DNA from: Pelodera strongyloides
Lineage: Eukaryota > Nematoda > Chromadorea > Rhabditida > Rhabditidae
NCBI GenBank assembly: GCA_036852015.1
Contig: JAANDG010000206.1
Span: 1 to 64,000 of the forward strand
DNA length: 64,000 nucleotides
Direction: 5' to 3'
Part shown: positions 1 to 12,500 of the stretch, in pieces
Layout of the letters: the number at the start of each line of letters is the position of its first letter
Position numbering within the stretch: position 1 is the stretch's first letter
The notes under the pieces: model-generated
Database searches by the model: none
Told to the model about the DNA's origin: nothing
The model's input: only the letters and a program-made list of their open reading frames with translations
Translations under genes and position numbers: made by a program

Positions 1-1054
1 CCTCAACGTTATAAATGAGATTACTTATAAGCCTTGGCAAAATATTGTTGTCATTCCCCCCACAAGTTTTAGAAATTAGACTATAATGTGCGCCTCGACA
101 AAATAATGTCAACGCTCAACATTCCGTGTTTTGATCGCATTAATTTCTATGGCATTCTGTGACATATTTCTCCATTGTTAACTAGACTTCCTCCCTTTTT
201 TGTATTATAAATTTCTGGAAAATGAAGAAAGCAAAAAACCGGACTCAAAAAGCCCTACACGTGCCATATCAGTTAGTTGTCATCATTACTTGCCGCGTAG
301 TACTTTTGACAACCTTGTTGACGTTTTACAAGTACGAGAACGGCCATAGTAGTCACCCGTACTGTTGGTGCAGCACAAAGACACTTTATGAGTAATGTGC
401 TGAAAAATTCTAGCACCTGTCAATTTCAGAAACGAAAAAGTATTTTTTTCTTGGATTTTTTTTTAGCATATAACTGTACTAAGGTTTGCTGACAGGTCTT
501 TGGTAGACTATGTTTTTGCTTTTGTTCTAGGCGCCTGGGTGAACCTGGCAGGTTGAGGGCGAAACTGGTTCGAGTACGTTGTTTTCACCTCCACTCATGG
601 TTTTGTGTTTTACTACTTGTCGATGGTTCGAAACTGCTTGTTAACAACATGAAAATGGTAGTTTTGTCGCGCGGAACAGGCTCTTTTACACGAGGAAAAG
701 ATGTTGCAAAAATTTATGAGCGGGGAGCGAAAGTGAAAATGGGAAGGTGTAAACCTACAGATGAAAACAAAATAACCATCTGGTGACTGGTTCGTGACCA
801 TTTGGTAACCAGTTGATGACGATTTTCGCTTAAGCTTGTGGGTAGGATGGCAGGCAGTGCAAACTTACGTACGAATCTATCTCTGACTGGTTATCTATTT
901 CGATGTGGTACTAAGTTAAACCACGTAGATGTCACTATGAACTATGATAAGCTGATCTATTTATTTCTGGGCTCTTTTGTGTACTGTACTAACTCGTCGA
1001 TGAGTTGGCAAGAAATTAATAAAATCATTATCATTTTGCATGGACTTTATGTAC

Positions 1055-1190
1055 GAGGCCATATTCACCACTCCGACTCCAGCCGGAAAATAGTCCCTGG
1101 GGACAGAAAATATCATTCTAATGAGAGAGACGCAGAGAAAAAGACGGGGAATTCCCCATCCATGGAGAATTGAGTGGTGAATATGGCCTC
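1055..1190. mobile_element. Fold-back family I, copy 1
   Basis: Ends GAGGCCATATTCACCACTC and inverse. Confidence 0.8.
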
Positions 1191-1420
1191 GTCCTTCACA
1201 GTCAGCATACTGATTTTAGAACCTTTATCAGGAAATTAGGTACATTTGAAAAAACGCCAACAATAAATTCTTCAAATACTTTTCTCAATTGGTTTCCTTA
1301 CTGTTTCTTTTCATTTAAACAAAAAAATTTGACTTTTTGCTTGCTTTTCGGTTGTTTTTAAATTGACCACACCTTAGAAATTTTACAGAAATTTTTCTAC
1401 CAATTTGTTTTATTTTTGAG

Positions 1421-1548
1421 TTTCTCTCTCTCTCTCTCTTCTCTCCTCTCTCTCTCCTTCTCTCTCTCTCCTTCTCTCTCCGTCTCTCTCTCTCTCGCTC
1501 TCCCCTCTCTCTCTCTCTTTCTCTCTCTCTCTCGCTCTCTCTCTCTCA
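1421..1548. repeat. (CT)n tract
   Basis: Interrupted CT microsatellite. Confidence 0.95.
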
Positions 1549-1702
1549 AGGTTATTGACCCTTTTAAAATAGCGTTCAAAAGTGCACAGCTTATTGGGAC
1601 TTGAAAAAAGACTTCCTGATTTGATAGAAGTTATCTTTGATTAGTTTGCGATGCATTGAAAAGTGGAGTTGAAAATGGGACAAACCATTATATTTGGAGT
1701 AA

Positions 1703-1837
1703 TTTAAAGCGATATGGCACGTGGTTTTGCAACATATGGTAGACAACCGTAGTACCCAGAAGCGTAGCTAAATTTGCATATAATACATATATCAAAGCAG
1801 TTGCCTAGCATAGGTTTCCAAGCCATACCGCTTTTAA
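1703..1837. mobile_element. Fold-back family E, copy 1
   Basis: Ends TTTAAAGCGATATGGCACGT / GCCATACCGCTTTTAAA. About 135 bp, intergenic. Confidence 0.6.
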
Positions 1838-2944
1838 AATACCGTATCATCGCTATTCCCTATGTTACCGATCACTTGCATATTTCTAGGTCGACTTCTT
1901 TTAAATACACTATAACAAGCTAACAATGACGTTACTACTTTTCTCTCGTTTGTGATGTTTGACCAACTATAAGAAAAGAAAAATATAATGTTTCTATTCT
2001 GCCGCGCTCTAGTTCGCCGTGGGTAAAATAGGAACGTTACTTTCTAAAATTACTCGCGAAAGTCTTACTTGCTACTAAGACATCAGAGTTCAATAAATTT
2101 ATGCGTCAATTGCTTGACCATTGTAAGCACTTGTCATGACCCAAAAATTCTTGGATAGCGCATGGTGGACCGATTTTAAAACGATATGGCACGTGGTTGT
2201 CCCAGGTATTAACCAGAAAATTTGTTCTATTCTGTGCAGGAGACGGGCATAAGGGAACACCTTTGCCCAGCATACCTTTCAAAGCAACGTTTCCTACCGA
2301 AGTAACACCGATTCAAAATTCCAATATCCCCACAGCCAATATGCAAATTCGCGGTGTGTTCAAATAAAAACCAACATATGGTCGTAGGCAAGTAGGCTTA
2401 CGTATTCAAATACCAGTTTTCCTACAAACACCGGTCATCCCATGTATTTTCGCCTAGACGAAACACTGCCATTGAAAGCGCGTTGCTTTCGCTTTCCATA
2501 CATTACATGCTAATTCATGGATATCGATGTCTCGTTACTGTAGTTTTTGATGTGGCACGGGCTGGCGAGGATTGGCGCCTTTTATGGCACGCAGGCGCGC
2601 AAGCGCGGAAACTTTCGCCCCGACATTTTTATGGGAGAAAATAACAGCGTGAAGGATGAGGGAGGATATACTTTTTCTTTATTTACACAGGGATTTCACC
2701 CAGACATGGGGAATGTGATTGAGACATATATGCAAATTTATTGGGGGAATATTTTGCTTGGGGAGAGATATAGAGCACCCCAAATAAGTAAGAAATCAGG
2801 GAGCTTGTTTAGTTTCATGACATAAGGGTGAATTTACCATCGGTCTTTTGAAACGTTTAGTATGCCAACCTACACGCTCACTGTTTTAGAAGAATCAAAT
2901 ATGGAGGAAATTTTATAATGAAATCCTATTTCTGACAAAAATTG

Positions 2945-3165
2945 TATGAATCATAGGAAATGGGTGAACCCATTTGGTGACGGTTCACTGGTTTTTTGCT
3001 GGGCCAGCCCATTTGGTGACCACTTCGTGACCATATGGTGACCAAGTTTCATCGAAAACCGTCATCAGCTGGTCACCAAATGGGCACAAACCAGTCACCG
3101 CCCAGTCACCATATGGTTTTTTCGGCAAAAACCATTTGGTGACGGGCCAACGACGGTTTTCTGTG
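2945..3165. mobile_element. Fold-back family C (CCATTTGGTGACC type)
   Basis: Repeated CCATTTGGTGACC / GGTCACCAAATGG phrases in both orientations. Related pieces: 770-820, 4770-4960, 8980-9120, 19660-19755, 57175-57250. Confidence 0.65.
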
Positions 3166-3942
3166 ATTTCGGCAATTATTTCGTTTTTTATTGAAAACGC
3201 GTTACCCTGTGCATGCGCAGTTACGATATCAGGTTGCTAACCGGGGACAACATATTTTATAATATATTGCATGTGAAACATTTTGTTCGGTATTTACGCG
3301 CTAATTGTAAGTTGAGTAGTCCATAGCCTTGTGTTGTTTCGAAGTAAAAACACTGCCTTTCTTAAGCTTCAAATCCATACAGCGCGTGTAAATTGGAGGG
3401 GATCCGTTTGTAAGACGTTATGTAAAAGAAGACGCTTTGGCATATGTATTTCACCATAGATACGGTAAAACTAGGGAACGATGCCATAGAAATACACATA
3501 AATCAAAATACCTCTGTGTTATACTATATCAATCAGAGAGAACAATAACTAAATCCTAAATATATGTCCCATGTAAAGACTCTACGGCTGTTATATGAAT
3601 TTGGCATTATATTAGTCTCTTTCCTAAGATTGTAGTATTTCCCCTTTTCTCATAAGAGGAAATTCGTGTATAAGCAAAACTGCGATGTCCTTAGTCCTTA
3701 TAACCCTGGACCGTATTTGCAAAAGAAAATATTTTTTTTTGTAATTATCTCTAAAAATCTTTCGTGTTTCGCATAAATTTATCTTCGTAAACATGCCAAA
3801 CACCGTTTCTAGACAGAAATAACGATTTGTTTTGAAGGGTTTTTTCCATGCCATGTTTGACCGGCGGCACCGTTCGAGAATTATCTCATAGTCTCATCTA
3901 AATCACCCGTTGTTCAACACTAAACAAATATAAACAGTTCAA

Positions 3943-4400
3943 CTTAAAGGGAGAGGCACACGAGAAAAAACTTTTCCTCAATTTACTTGCATGGAATGTC
4001 CGGAATTTCAGAAAGGTTACTGTGAAAACCGCATTTCTTTGCACTTAGAACTCACAGAGTTATTCCTTTGCAAACAGTTCGGCCAGGTACCGTAGCCAGC
4101 AACGTCAAAATACGTTTATACGGTTTATATCCGTCCCTTAGCATTCTTTCTCTACATAATAATTGTTAAACGAATGAAGAACATTCCTACGATTGTAAGA
4201 AAGCGTTTCCGTTACTGTAATGCCTAAAAGCGCAAAAATTGCTCCTGACTACGGTACCTGGCCGAACTGTTTGCCGGGGAACAACTCTGTGAGTTCTTGG
4301 CTTCAAGCAATGCGGTTTTCACAGTAATATTTCTGAAATTCCGGACATTCTTTACAAATAAATTGAGGAAAACTTTTTTCTCGTGGGCCTCTCCCTTTAA
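3943..4400. mobile_element. Fold-back family F, copy 1
   Basis: Ends TTAAAGGGAGAGGC, arms of about 170 bp inverted to each other (for example CCGGAATTTCAGAAA), centre unrelated. Confidence 0.8.
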
Positions 4401-5631
4401 GGTTTTTTCCCTCAAGAAAATATTGAAAAAACGATAATTAACGAGGGAAAAATGCTCATTCGGAATAATTACTTGAGAGGGAATAATTACTTGAGAGAAT
4501 AATTACTTACTTAGTTATTGCTAGTACTTCTACTTCTAAATACAACTACCGCAACTTCAACTTTGTACTAGGCAAATTAGGCTGCGTATCTACGTGATTT
4601 TCTGATGGAATTTGCTGTATCTATATGGAGAAAAAAAATCCTTGACAAATTGCATAAAGTTTTACTATTGCATGTTCATGGATTTTTTTTTATGTCTGAT
4701 TCAACTTGCTCATTCAATTTTTTACAAAGCCTATGCTTCGTTCACAGGAAAACGAAATAATTGCAGAAACCACAGAAAAACCGTCGTTGCCCATCACCAA
4801 ATGGTTTTTTACCAAAAAACCATCTGGTTACTGGTTCGTGATTGGTTCGTGACCATTTGGTGACCATTTAGTGACGGTTTTCAATGAAACTTGGTAACGA
4901 ATTGGTCACGAGTTGGTCACCAAACGGGGAAAAACAGTGAATTGTACCCAAATGGGTTCACCCATTTCCTATGTTATTAGATTCATGTTATCATTATACT
5001 ATTTACTGCAAGTTGTTATATTCTCAATCTGTGTTATGGTCTAAATTTTGTGTTTTGCGATCTTTACCTTTCTTTTACGATCAATTGATAAATGTGATTT
5101 CAATCCAAACAAGGAATAAAACTATCTCAAACCGTTTTTTGACGTTTTCCAACTAATTTCCATCGTAAATTCCTATTTGATAAACTGATTTTCCGATCTA
5201 AATATCGCTCTTTTTCGGTCACATTTCCTATCAAATCGTAACCTGTAAATAGTTCCCAATACCGTTTTTCTTGTTTTATTTACGACAAATTAATTTTACT
5301 GATTTGGGAGATAAATGAGTAAATTCTTTACTTGTAATGGGAAATTTTTGCTGAAACCAAGGGATGTTTGATGAAAAAGTGGTTTATTGGCGGAAAGTTC
5401 AAGTTCTAGGTTTTATGGTCTGGTAAAACTGTAACTGTTATAGTACCGTTGTACAGTTCCACCTTATCAAGAATAATAAAAATAAAAATCTAGCCTTGGT
5501 CTTGAAGCACTGGGAATAAGAATGAAAATATTAAAGCGGAAATCATATTTGCTTTTTTAAACGAAGGATTCAGGATTCCCATGGATTGAATGAGAATTCC
5601 TGTGTCGGCTGGTCGGACAAGCCTAAGCCTC

Positions 5632-5985
5632 ACAGGAAAGTGAAAACCCCGATTTCGCCCCGATCATTTGTCAAAAAACCCCGATTTCGCCCCGATTCTT
5701 TCAAAAAACCCCACAAAAAGCCCGATCACGTCCCGATTTCGCCCCGATCACAAATAATCGGGGCATAATTGGGAACAGGGCCGGATTTCGCCCCGATTCT
5801 TTCAAAAAACCCCGATTTCGCCCCGATCATTTGTCGAAAAACCCCGATTTCGCCCCGATTATTTCACAAACCCCCGATTTCGCCCCGATCATTTGTCGAA
5901 AAACCCCGATTTCGCCCCGATCACGGCCCGATTTTTTTGAGGGATTTGATCGGGGCGAAATCGGGGTTTTTAGTTTCCCATGAAG
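5632..5985. repeat. Tandem array of CCCCGATTTCGCCCCGATC units
   Basis: About ten copies of a roughly 30-bp unit (CCCCGATTTCG plus CCCCGATCATTTGTC). The array ends with an inverted piece (GATCGGGGCGAAATCGGGG), so the whole can fold back. A short relative is at 56350-56432. Confidence 0.85.
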
Positions 5986-6022
5986 CCTAAGCCTAAGCCT
6001 AAGCCTAAGCCTAAGCCTAAGC
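5985..6022. repeat. Interstitial telomere repeat (GCCTAA)n
   Basis: About six copies of GCCTAA, the complement of the nematode telomere unit TTAGGC, directly after the CCCCGAT array. Confidence 0.9.
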
Positions 6023-6808
6023 GTCGCATGCCTGATTGGAGTTGTTTTACGTTTCTCAAACCATATACCACTTCAATAAAAGCATATCCTGCGACTAACA
6101 GGATGATTATGGAATTTTAAAGCAGTACTGTACCTAGTTTGTGAAAGTTGCATATGATATGCTTATCATATTATCATACGAAAATGTGGTGCCCTTCCGG
6201 CACAAAATTTGCATATGATGAGACGCAGGTCCCAACAATCTTTTAACAAACTAGGTACAATACTTCTTTAAAATAATCGTAACAATCCCTCTAAAAAATA
6301 TCATACCGTTTTAGCTATCAAAGTTCCACAGTTAACAAACCACACGTGAGTCATGAACGGCCATTGACTAATTATGCTAATTGTCTAAATAATCCACTTT
6401 TACCTCTAATAACTCTTCTTTTTTTCTTACAAAACATATCAAAACTTAAAATCGCTCTCGACCTTGAAGTCTATTGTTTCAACAAGTGTCTGTGTTGGAA
6501 AACTAAAAGTGGTCAAATGATCTTCATCAAAAAAAAAAGAAACACAAAAAAGTGGACAAAGGCCATTTACATAAGGGAAATTCATTTTTTTTTGCTCCGT
6601 GTAGTGACCGCTTATGAGATACGATCTTTTTGAATGCCATCGAGATTCGAGATTCCTGTGCTTCCTTGTTATTATTATTTGGAAATTTTCTTGAAACCCC
6701 TAACTCAGGGAGGGAGAGGTGTACGTGTAGTAAGCAAAAAATTGTATATAATAAATAAGAAAGATATATATATATATATATATATTAAATGAATGTAATA
6801 CTTTCTTG

Positions 6809-6840
<32 letters not shown>

Positions 6841-7044
6841 ATGAGATAAAATACAATTTATTACAGTCACGTAAAATATAATGTTTGGTTTTCTCTCCTT
6901 CACCCTGACTCCACTCTATTTGTGATAAAAGAAAGCAAGTTTGCGTAAACTATAGTGAATAATACCTAAAGAGGTGATAATTATACAAAGGAGCTAATCG
7001 ATAATTTATCGATCTGAGCAATTGCCCTAATTATCGATTTTCAG

Positions 7045-9525
7045 AAGTGTGGACGCAACAATTATCACCGCCAATTACATCGCGGTTTAAATGCCTGACA
7101 AACGGATGTTGCGATCAGCACGAGTGGTGCCGGTTTTGGTCGAGTATTGGAGAATGTTCGGTAGGATTATCGATTGATTTTGATTTAAGAATTATCGATT
7201 GATTTGTAATCATCTATCGATTGATTTGAATCTGAGCGTCATTTATTGAGTTGATTTGAAAGATTTGGCGGTTGTTGGCGATAGCGTAGTGGTTAACGCA
7301 GTGGACTGGTAATCCAAAGAAGGTGGGTTCGATTCCCGCCCGTGTCCCATACACCAATCCAATCATAATAAAATATGATATTGTATTTCATTCATGGGGT
7401 TATGTATATTGAATGCTGTATTTTCGAGCTCCACTCCGCACAACGAAAATTTGACATTTCAAATCAAACCATTGATTTCTTAATAAATCAATACTGCCCG
7501 ACCAATCAATAAATGGATAGGTCAAGCAATAGCCTAATCAATCAATAATTAATTTCAGGTCAACGAGGATTGGATGACTGCCAATTGTCAATTAGCATGC
7601 GGAACATGTAGTGTGAGCCCATTGCCCACCGTGGCCACAACGACGAGCACAAGTGGGTTTTAGTTTATTTTTAGTTTTATTTTAAAGAGGTATGGCACGT
7701 GGTTTGTATCCATGTAATACGCGCAAGTCTGTGAGCCACTCTGAACATTTTTGACTTATTGACAGTTGCGTAGGCGTAACTCTAGCGGAGATACATCCAC
7801 CTAGCTGTCTTGGCTTGCAAGCCCCATGCATGGATCGTCTCAACGGGAAACTTTGGCCGGTGGGCGGCCTACAAAAAAGTGTTTCCAAATAATTGAAGCT
7901 AAACTTTCCCCAATTATAGAATTAGAAAATTGCTTCCCATCAGCAAGCATACCCATAGATAACATGATTATCGAAACGTTTCGCAATTTAGTTTTGTGGA
8001 AACTCACGTGTGAACTGAAAAACTCCTCTCTATCCTTGAGTCTCTCTCCCTCTCTCTTGATCTCTCTGAGAGGGAAAGAGAGAGACAGAGAGAGGGTGAC
8101 TAAACTAAACGGGGGGAGGTAGGGAATCCCCAAAGCGGGTGGGGAGCTAACAATAAGCAAGTCCAGGGAATCTCAGAGGTATTCAGTGGTACAACCGTTC
8201 TAGATAACTAAAAATGGCCAATGTCCCTGTTGATCCCGACCAGAACCAATTGTAAGCGTATCATAATACTTTTCGTCACAAGATACCTTCCTGCCATAAG
8301 ATGTCACAAGATAGCACAAGTTGTCACAAAATGTCACAAGGTGTCACAAGGTGTCACAAGGTGTCACAAGATACACAAGATACTTTACCTTCCGTCTTTC
8401 GAACTCCTCTTTTCAACGTAAAGTCGTTTACAAGGTCGTCGGAAGACTGTAACGCCGCAATGAAACTGCGCTCAGTTTGCCGCGCCGTAGTCGCGCCAAA
8501 ATGCTTAACATAAACCCACCTATAACAACTGCGAAAGTCATGCATCTAATTTCTATGCAACCTATGAAAGTAGGCTGATCAAAATGCTTCCAAAATGCTC
8601 TCTAATGTGCCTATGTGCCCCAATAAAACTATTGATTTTTTACAGCCAAAATCAATGAATATAGTAAAACCATTGTTTGTTTGTTTATAACAGGCCGTGT
8701 ATTCATTTTCCGGCCGGGTTGTTCTTGATATATGTGCATAAAAATAGAATAAACAAGGAACTGGTTTCATGCTTTATAACACTTTATAGCCCAGCCGTCC
8801 CCGGGGTGGAAAAAGACCGCCGCGTTTAATTGTCCGTAGCGCAAGTAGCAAAATATTTGTTTTTCGCAACCCTGAGGGGGTGAAACGGCACGGGAACGGG
8901 GACGTTCCCGTCTGATATCGTAGGAAACGGGGGAACCAGCGGCGGCAATTTTTGGGGTTTTCCGATGTCCAGGCCATTTGGCGACCTCTTCGCAACCTCT
9001 ACAAACTCATTTTTTTTGAAACACTCGAAAATGGTCACTAACTGGTCTCTAGCTGCTTGACAAATGGTTGGTTTTGGCCTAATGGGTTTTCGGTAGAAAA
9101 CCATTTGTCATTGCCGTGGTTGATGTTCTCCGTGGCTCCGTCCGTTTTCCTGTGAAATTACTTACTTGTGTTTTATAATAATTACGGTCGATTACATCAA
9201 GTAATTGCACACAAATTTTCGAATTGCGCACAAATTGCACACAAATGCACACAAAAAGTCTGCGCGAATTTTCGCATTGTAAGACGTTGGTGTCCCACAG
9301 TACATAAACCAGTGACACTTGACACCCTTGACAACCCTTGACAAACCCCAATTAGCATAATTAATTTAGGAAATCCGTCATCCACAACCTTTGCGTTGAC
9401 GCCCACAGGCGAGTCGTTCTCCTCGCCGTCGACTGGCACATTTGGCACTTCGCCGGTTACACAGGTAACAGATGATATGAGTAGAGACGTAGTCATATAT
9501 GGGATATCTTTATAACTGTCTCTAA

Positions 9526-9598
<73 letters not shown>

Positions 9599-12500
9599 GG
9601 TCTCCCTGCCACTCTATGTACATTTCTCTCTCTCTCTTTTCTATTATCTTTCTCTATCCCTCTCTTGAACTTATATGGAAACTTCATTTACAAAGTTTAG
9701 CTTCTACCTTCTACCTTCCATCTTCTACCTACGGACCCTTGGTTCAATCCATCCAGAGACCTGAGAGAGAGAGAGAGAGAGAAAAAAAGTTAGAGAGAGT
9801 CATAGAGATAGAGGGAAAAGCAGAGAGGGACATAGAGAGAGAGAGAAAAAGAGAAAAAGAAAGAAATATAGAAAGAAAGGGGAGTCGACAGATGACGTAG
9901 TAAATAACGTTAGAAGAATGATTTAAAAACCTCTAAAAACTAATGACCCTAACGAGAAGAGTGTTACTCTAACGACGTACTAAAACTAAAAAAACTGTAC
10001 TAAAGCGCAAGAAGCATGTTTTTGTATTAAACTTTAACATTTAAGCTAACATAATTTTTGATTGATATTGCAAGACAACACACGTATACACCAAATTCAC
10101 TATTACACACATTTATCACATTTTTATTACAGCATTTTTTGCATGATTTTATACAATTTTACACATTTACACATTTGCATTTTTAAAGCATTTTATAATT
10201 CAAACCGTCGTGCGTTTTGGCCCGTCTAACAAAGTTATGTATTCCAAAAACCGAAACGCAGGACTCTGGGCATGACAATTTTCCAAAAAAATTCAAGTTC
10301 CCGCCAAGCACGAACCATTCCGAATTTTTCAAAGGTGTATTCATTGGTCCCGCAGTAGCCTCTCCAAGTAATTCTCGATTTCAGTTCCGTAGCCGCCAAC
10401 GCCGCCCAAATAACCGGCGGCCGTTCGCCGAGCGCGAGCGGCTACCGGTTGGCGCACAGGACGGCTTCCGTGCCGGCGGACGTGTAAGAACCTTTAGTCG
10501 TCCCGCGTCGTCTACCGGGTCCTCAGTTTTACGCACTAATACCCAAGCACCCGCGCCCGCGCCAACGCATCGCGCGCAATCGCGAACGCATAAATCGCAA
10601 AGAACGAGCACACGAACTACGACAACGCCGGCTACAACTACGGTCACTACGACTACCACAGTTACGACGAGACCGACACCAGGCAGACGGACGAGGCCCA
10701 CGAGACCTACAAGGCCTACGAGACCCAGTACCAGAAGGCCTACGACTCCGGTCTCGATTGCGGCCCCAACGACAGCTACTAGGCCACCGCAGACAAATCG
10801 CAAGCAATTTGTTGAAAAGCCGAAAAAGCTTGCGTCGCAGTCTCTAAAAAGGCCTGCAACGGTCACTCCAGCGCCCCAGAAGCCTGCTTTGACAACTCAC
10901 CAGAAGCCCACTCCTACACCTCCAACACCTGAAACCTCGAAAGTTATTCCGGAACCTAAAATTATTGAAAAACAGCATCTACATAATACCACGACCAAGC
11001 AGCATACGGTAAATCGAGCGATGTTTTGACATGGACAGCGGGCGCTTATATATGTTGTGTTATGTATAATTTAACGTTGTGTATTACCTTCCGGTTCTAC
11101 AAACATTTTGCCCCAGGTTAAGCTATGTTAATTAGATATACCAATTAGTCAAAATTCAAGTTGCAATGCTTAACCTGGGGACCAAATTGTGTAAAACGAG
11201 CGAAGGTCATACACTGTTGCTTGAAAGACGAAGAATTACCAGCACAAACCACCTGCTGTACCGCTTTAAAGGGATAGGGTCACCTCAAATCGTTTTCGTT
11301 TTCACCTTTGTTTAATTGCTATACATAAAAAAGAAGATAGTTTGAGGTGGCAATATATATGATACACATGCACACCTATCACTTCATTGGCATCTTATAC
11401 TTGTGCAAATTGAACTCAAAATTATACAAATTTTACTCGACTAACAAGGGAAATTCCCAGGTTCATATCGGAATTAAGAAAAGTTGTAATGCAAAAGTTG
11501 TAGAGAATTAAATTCTATTAAAGATGGCGCCTTCAAAACGTGCGCGACGTAATTATCGAGCAATTACGCATAACCGTTCCTTATGGGAGTCTCAGGGATA
11601 TATGCTTTAGGTTACCACTTAGCATAATGGATAGCTCTTCTGACTGATAAGATGAAGGTCAAGTGTTCAATTCCTCCCTGCGGAAGCTATTTTTGCGTTT
11701 TTGATTGGGGTTTTTTTTTTACAATTTAAAGCTTAAATAATTGTTTCAAAACAAATTACTGTGTGTTTAAACAACTTTGCTTGTGCCGATAACACATTTA
11801 TGCACTATTCGAGTTAAAAATCGGGATTTGATTTTTAAATTTTTTTTCATGAAATCACTGATGTACCACCCATGGGTGAAAATATCGTCGAAAATTAAAT
11901 GATGAAAACAACAACAAAATGATTGTAAATATTTAATAAATAAACGAGTTAATTAATTGGTAGTTCGTTTCTTTCATGGATAAAGAGTCACACTAATAAT
12001 ATATAATTTAAACCCGCCTCCCATGTCTGTTGGTCTGAGGACTTTTTTTCGAATTTCGACCTGAAACTTTATCAGTCTACTGATCTTGAGACGCTGATAA
12101 CGAAATCGAAGGTCGTTCCGTCCGTTTCCGCTTCCGCGCGGAGAAACACGACCGCAAAGTTGGTCAGAGAAACAGAAAATAGCGCGCAACCGCGAGAGAG
12201 TCAGACATTGTTTACATCGACAGACCCACCGGCCGTCAAAGAGAGGCAGCTAGAAGGGGCGGAGCTTGGGCATCAGCCCCATTACCATATGATAGAACAT
12301 AGAACCATATGATAGAACATAGAACCTTGTGAAAAAAATGGTCCATTTGGCAAAATGCCAAAAAAAATCAGGATCAGCTAGAGGGCTGGCAGCGTGGTGT
12401 GTACTTCACTATCGGGAACCATGAACAAAAAGATATCAAGCTCCGCGAAAGATTCATCCGCGCGGACCATGTATGGAAAACAGTAAAATGATGACGTCAT

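Larger units (their letters stand above)
1..7044. other. Region upstream of peroxidase gene 1
   Basis: No convincing exon. Holds fold-back families C, E, F and I, a CT tract, the CCCCGAT array, telomere repeats and a (TA)n/(CT)n stretch (6767-6842). The missing signal-peptide exon of peroxidase gene 1 should be here. One ATG near 6880 (MFGFLSFTLTPLYL) follows a TTACAG but its donor phase does not fit exon 7045-7160. Confidence 0.5.

Noticed and set aside
2547..2825. 92-codon frame at 2547
   Set aside because: No recognisable domain or signal peptide, no splice partners, and it lies among fold-back repeats.
5586..5990. Frames with SPRSFVKKPRFRPD repeats
   Set aside because: They follow the non-coding CCCCGATTTCG tandem array.
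7277..7351. Functional tRNA gene
   Set aside because: A- and B-boxes are present, but acceptor and anticodon stems do not pair well enough.
10381..10866. Minus-strand frame rich in Val/Gly
   Set aside because: It is the reverse-complement shadow of the Thr-rich linker exon.
10217..11029. Independent 270-aa gene
   Set aside because: It has no ATG near its start. Splice sites at 10385 and 11008 fit the peroxidase frame on both sides, so it is an internal linker exon.
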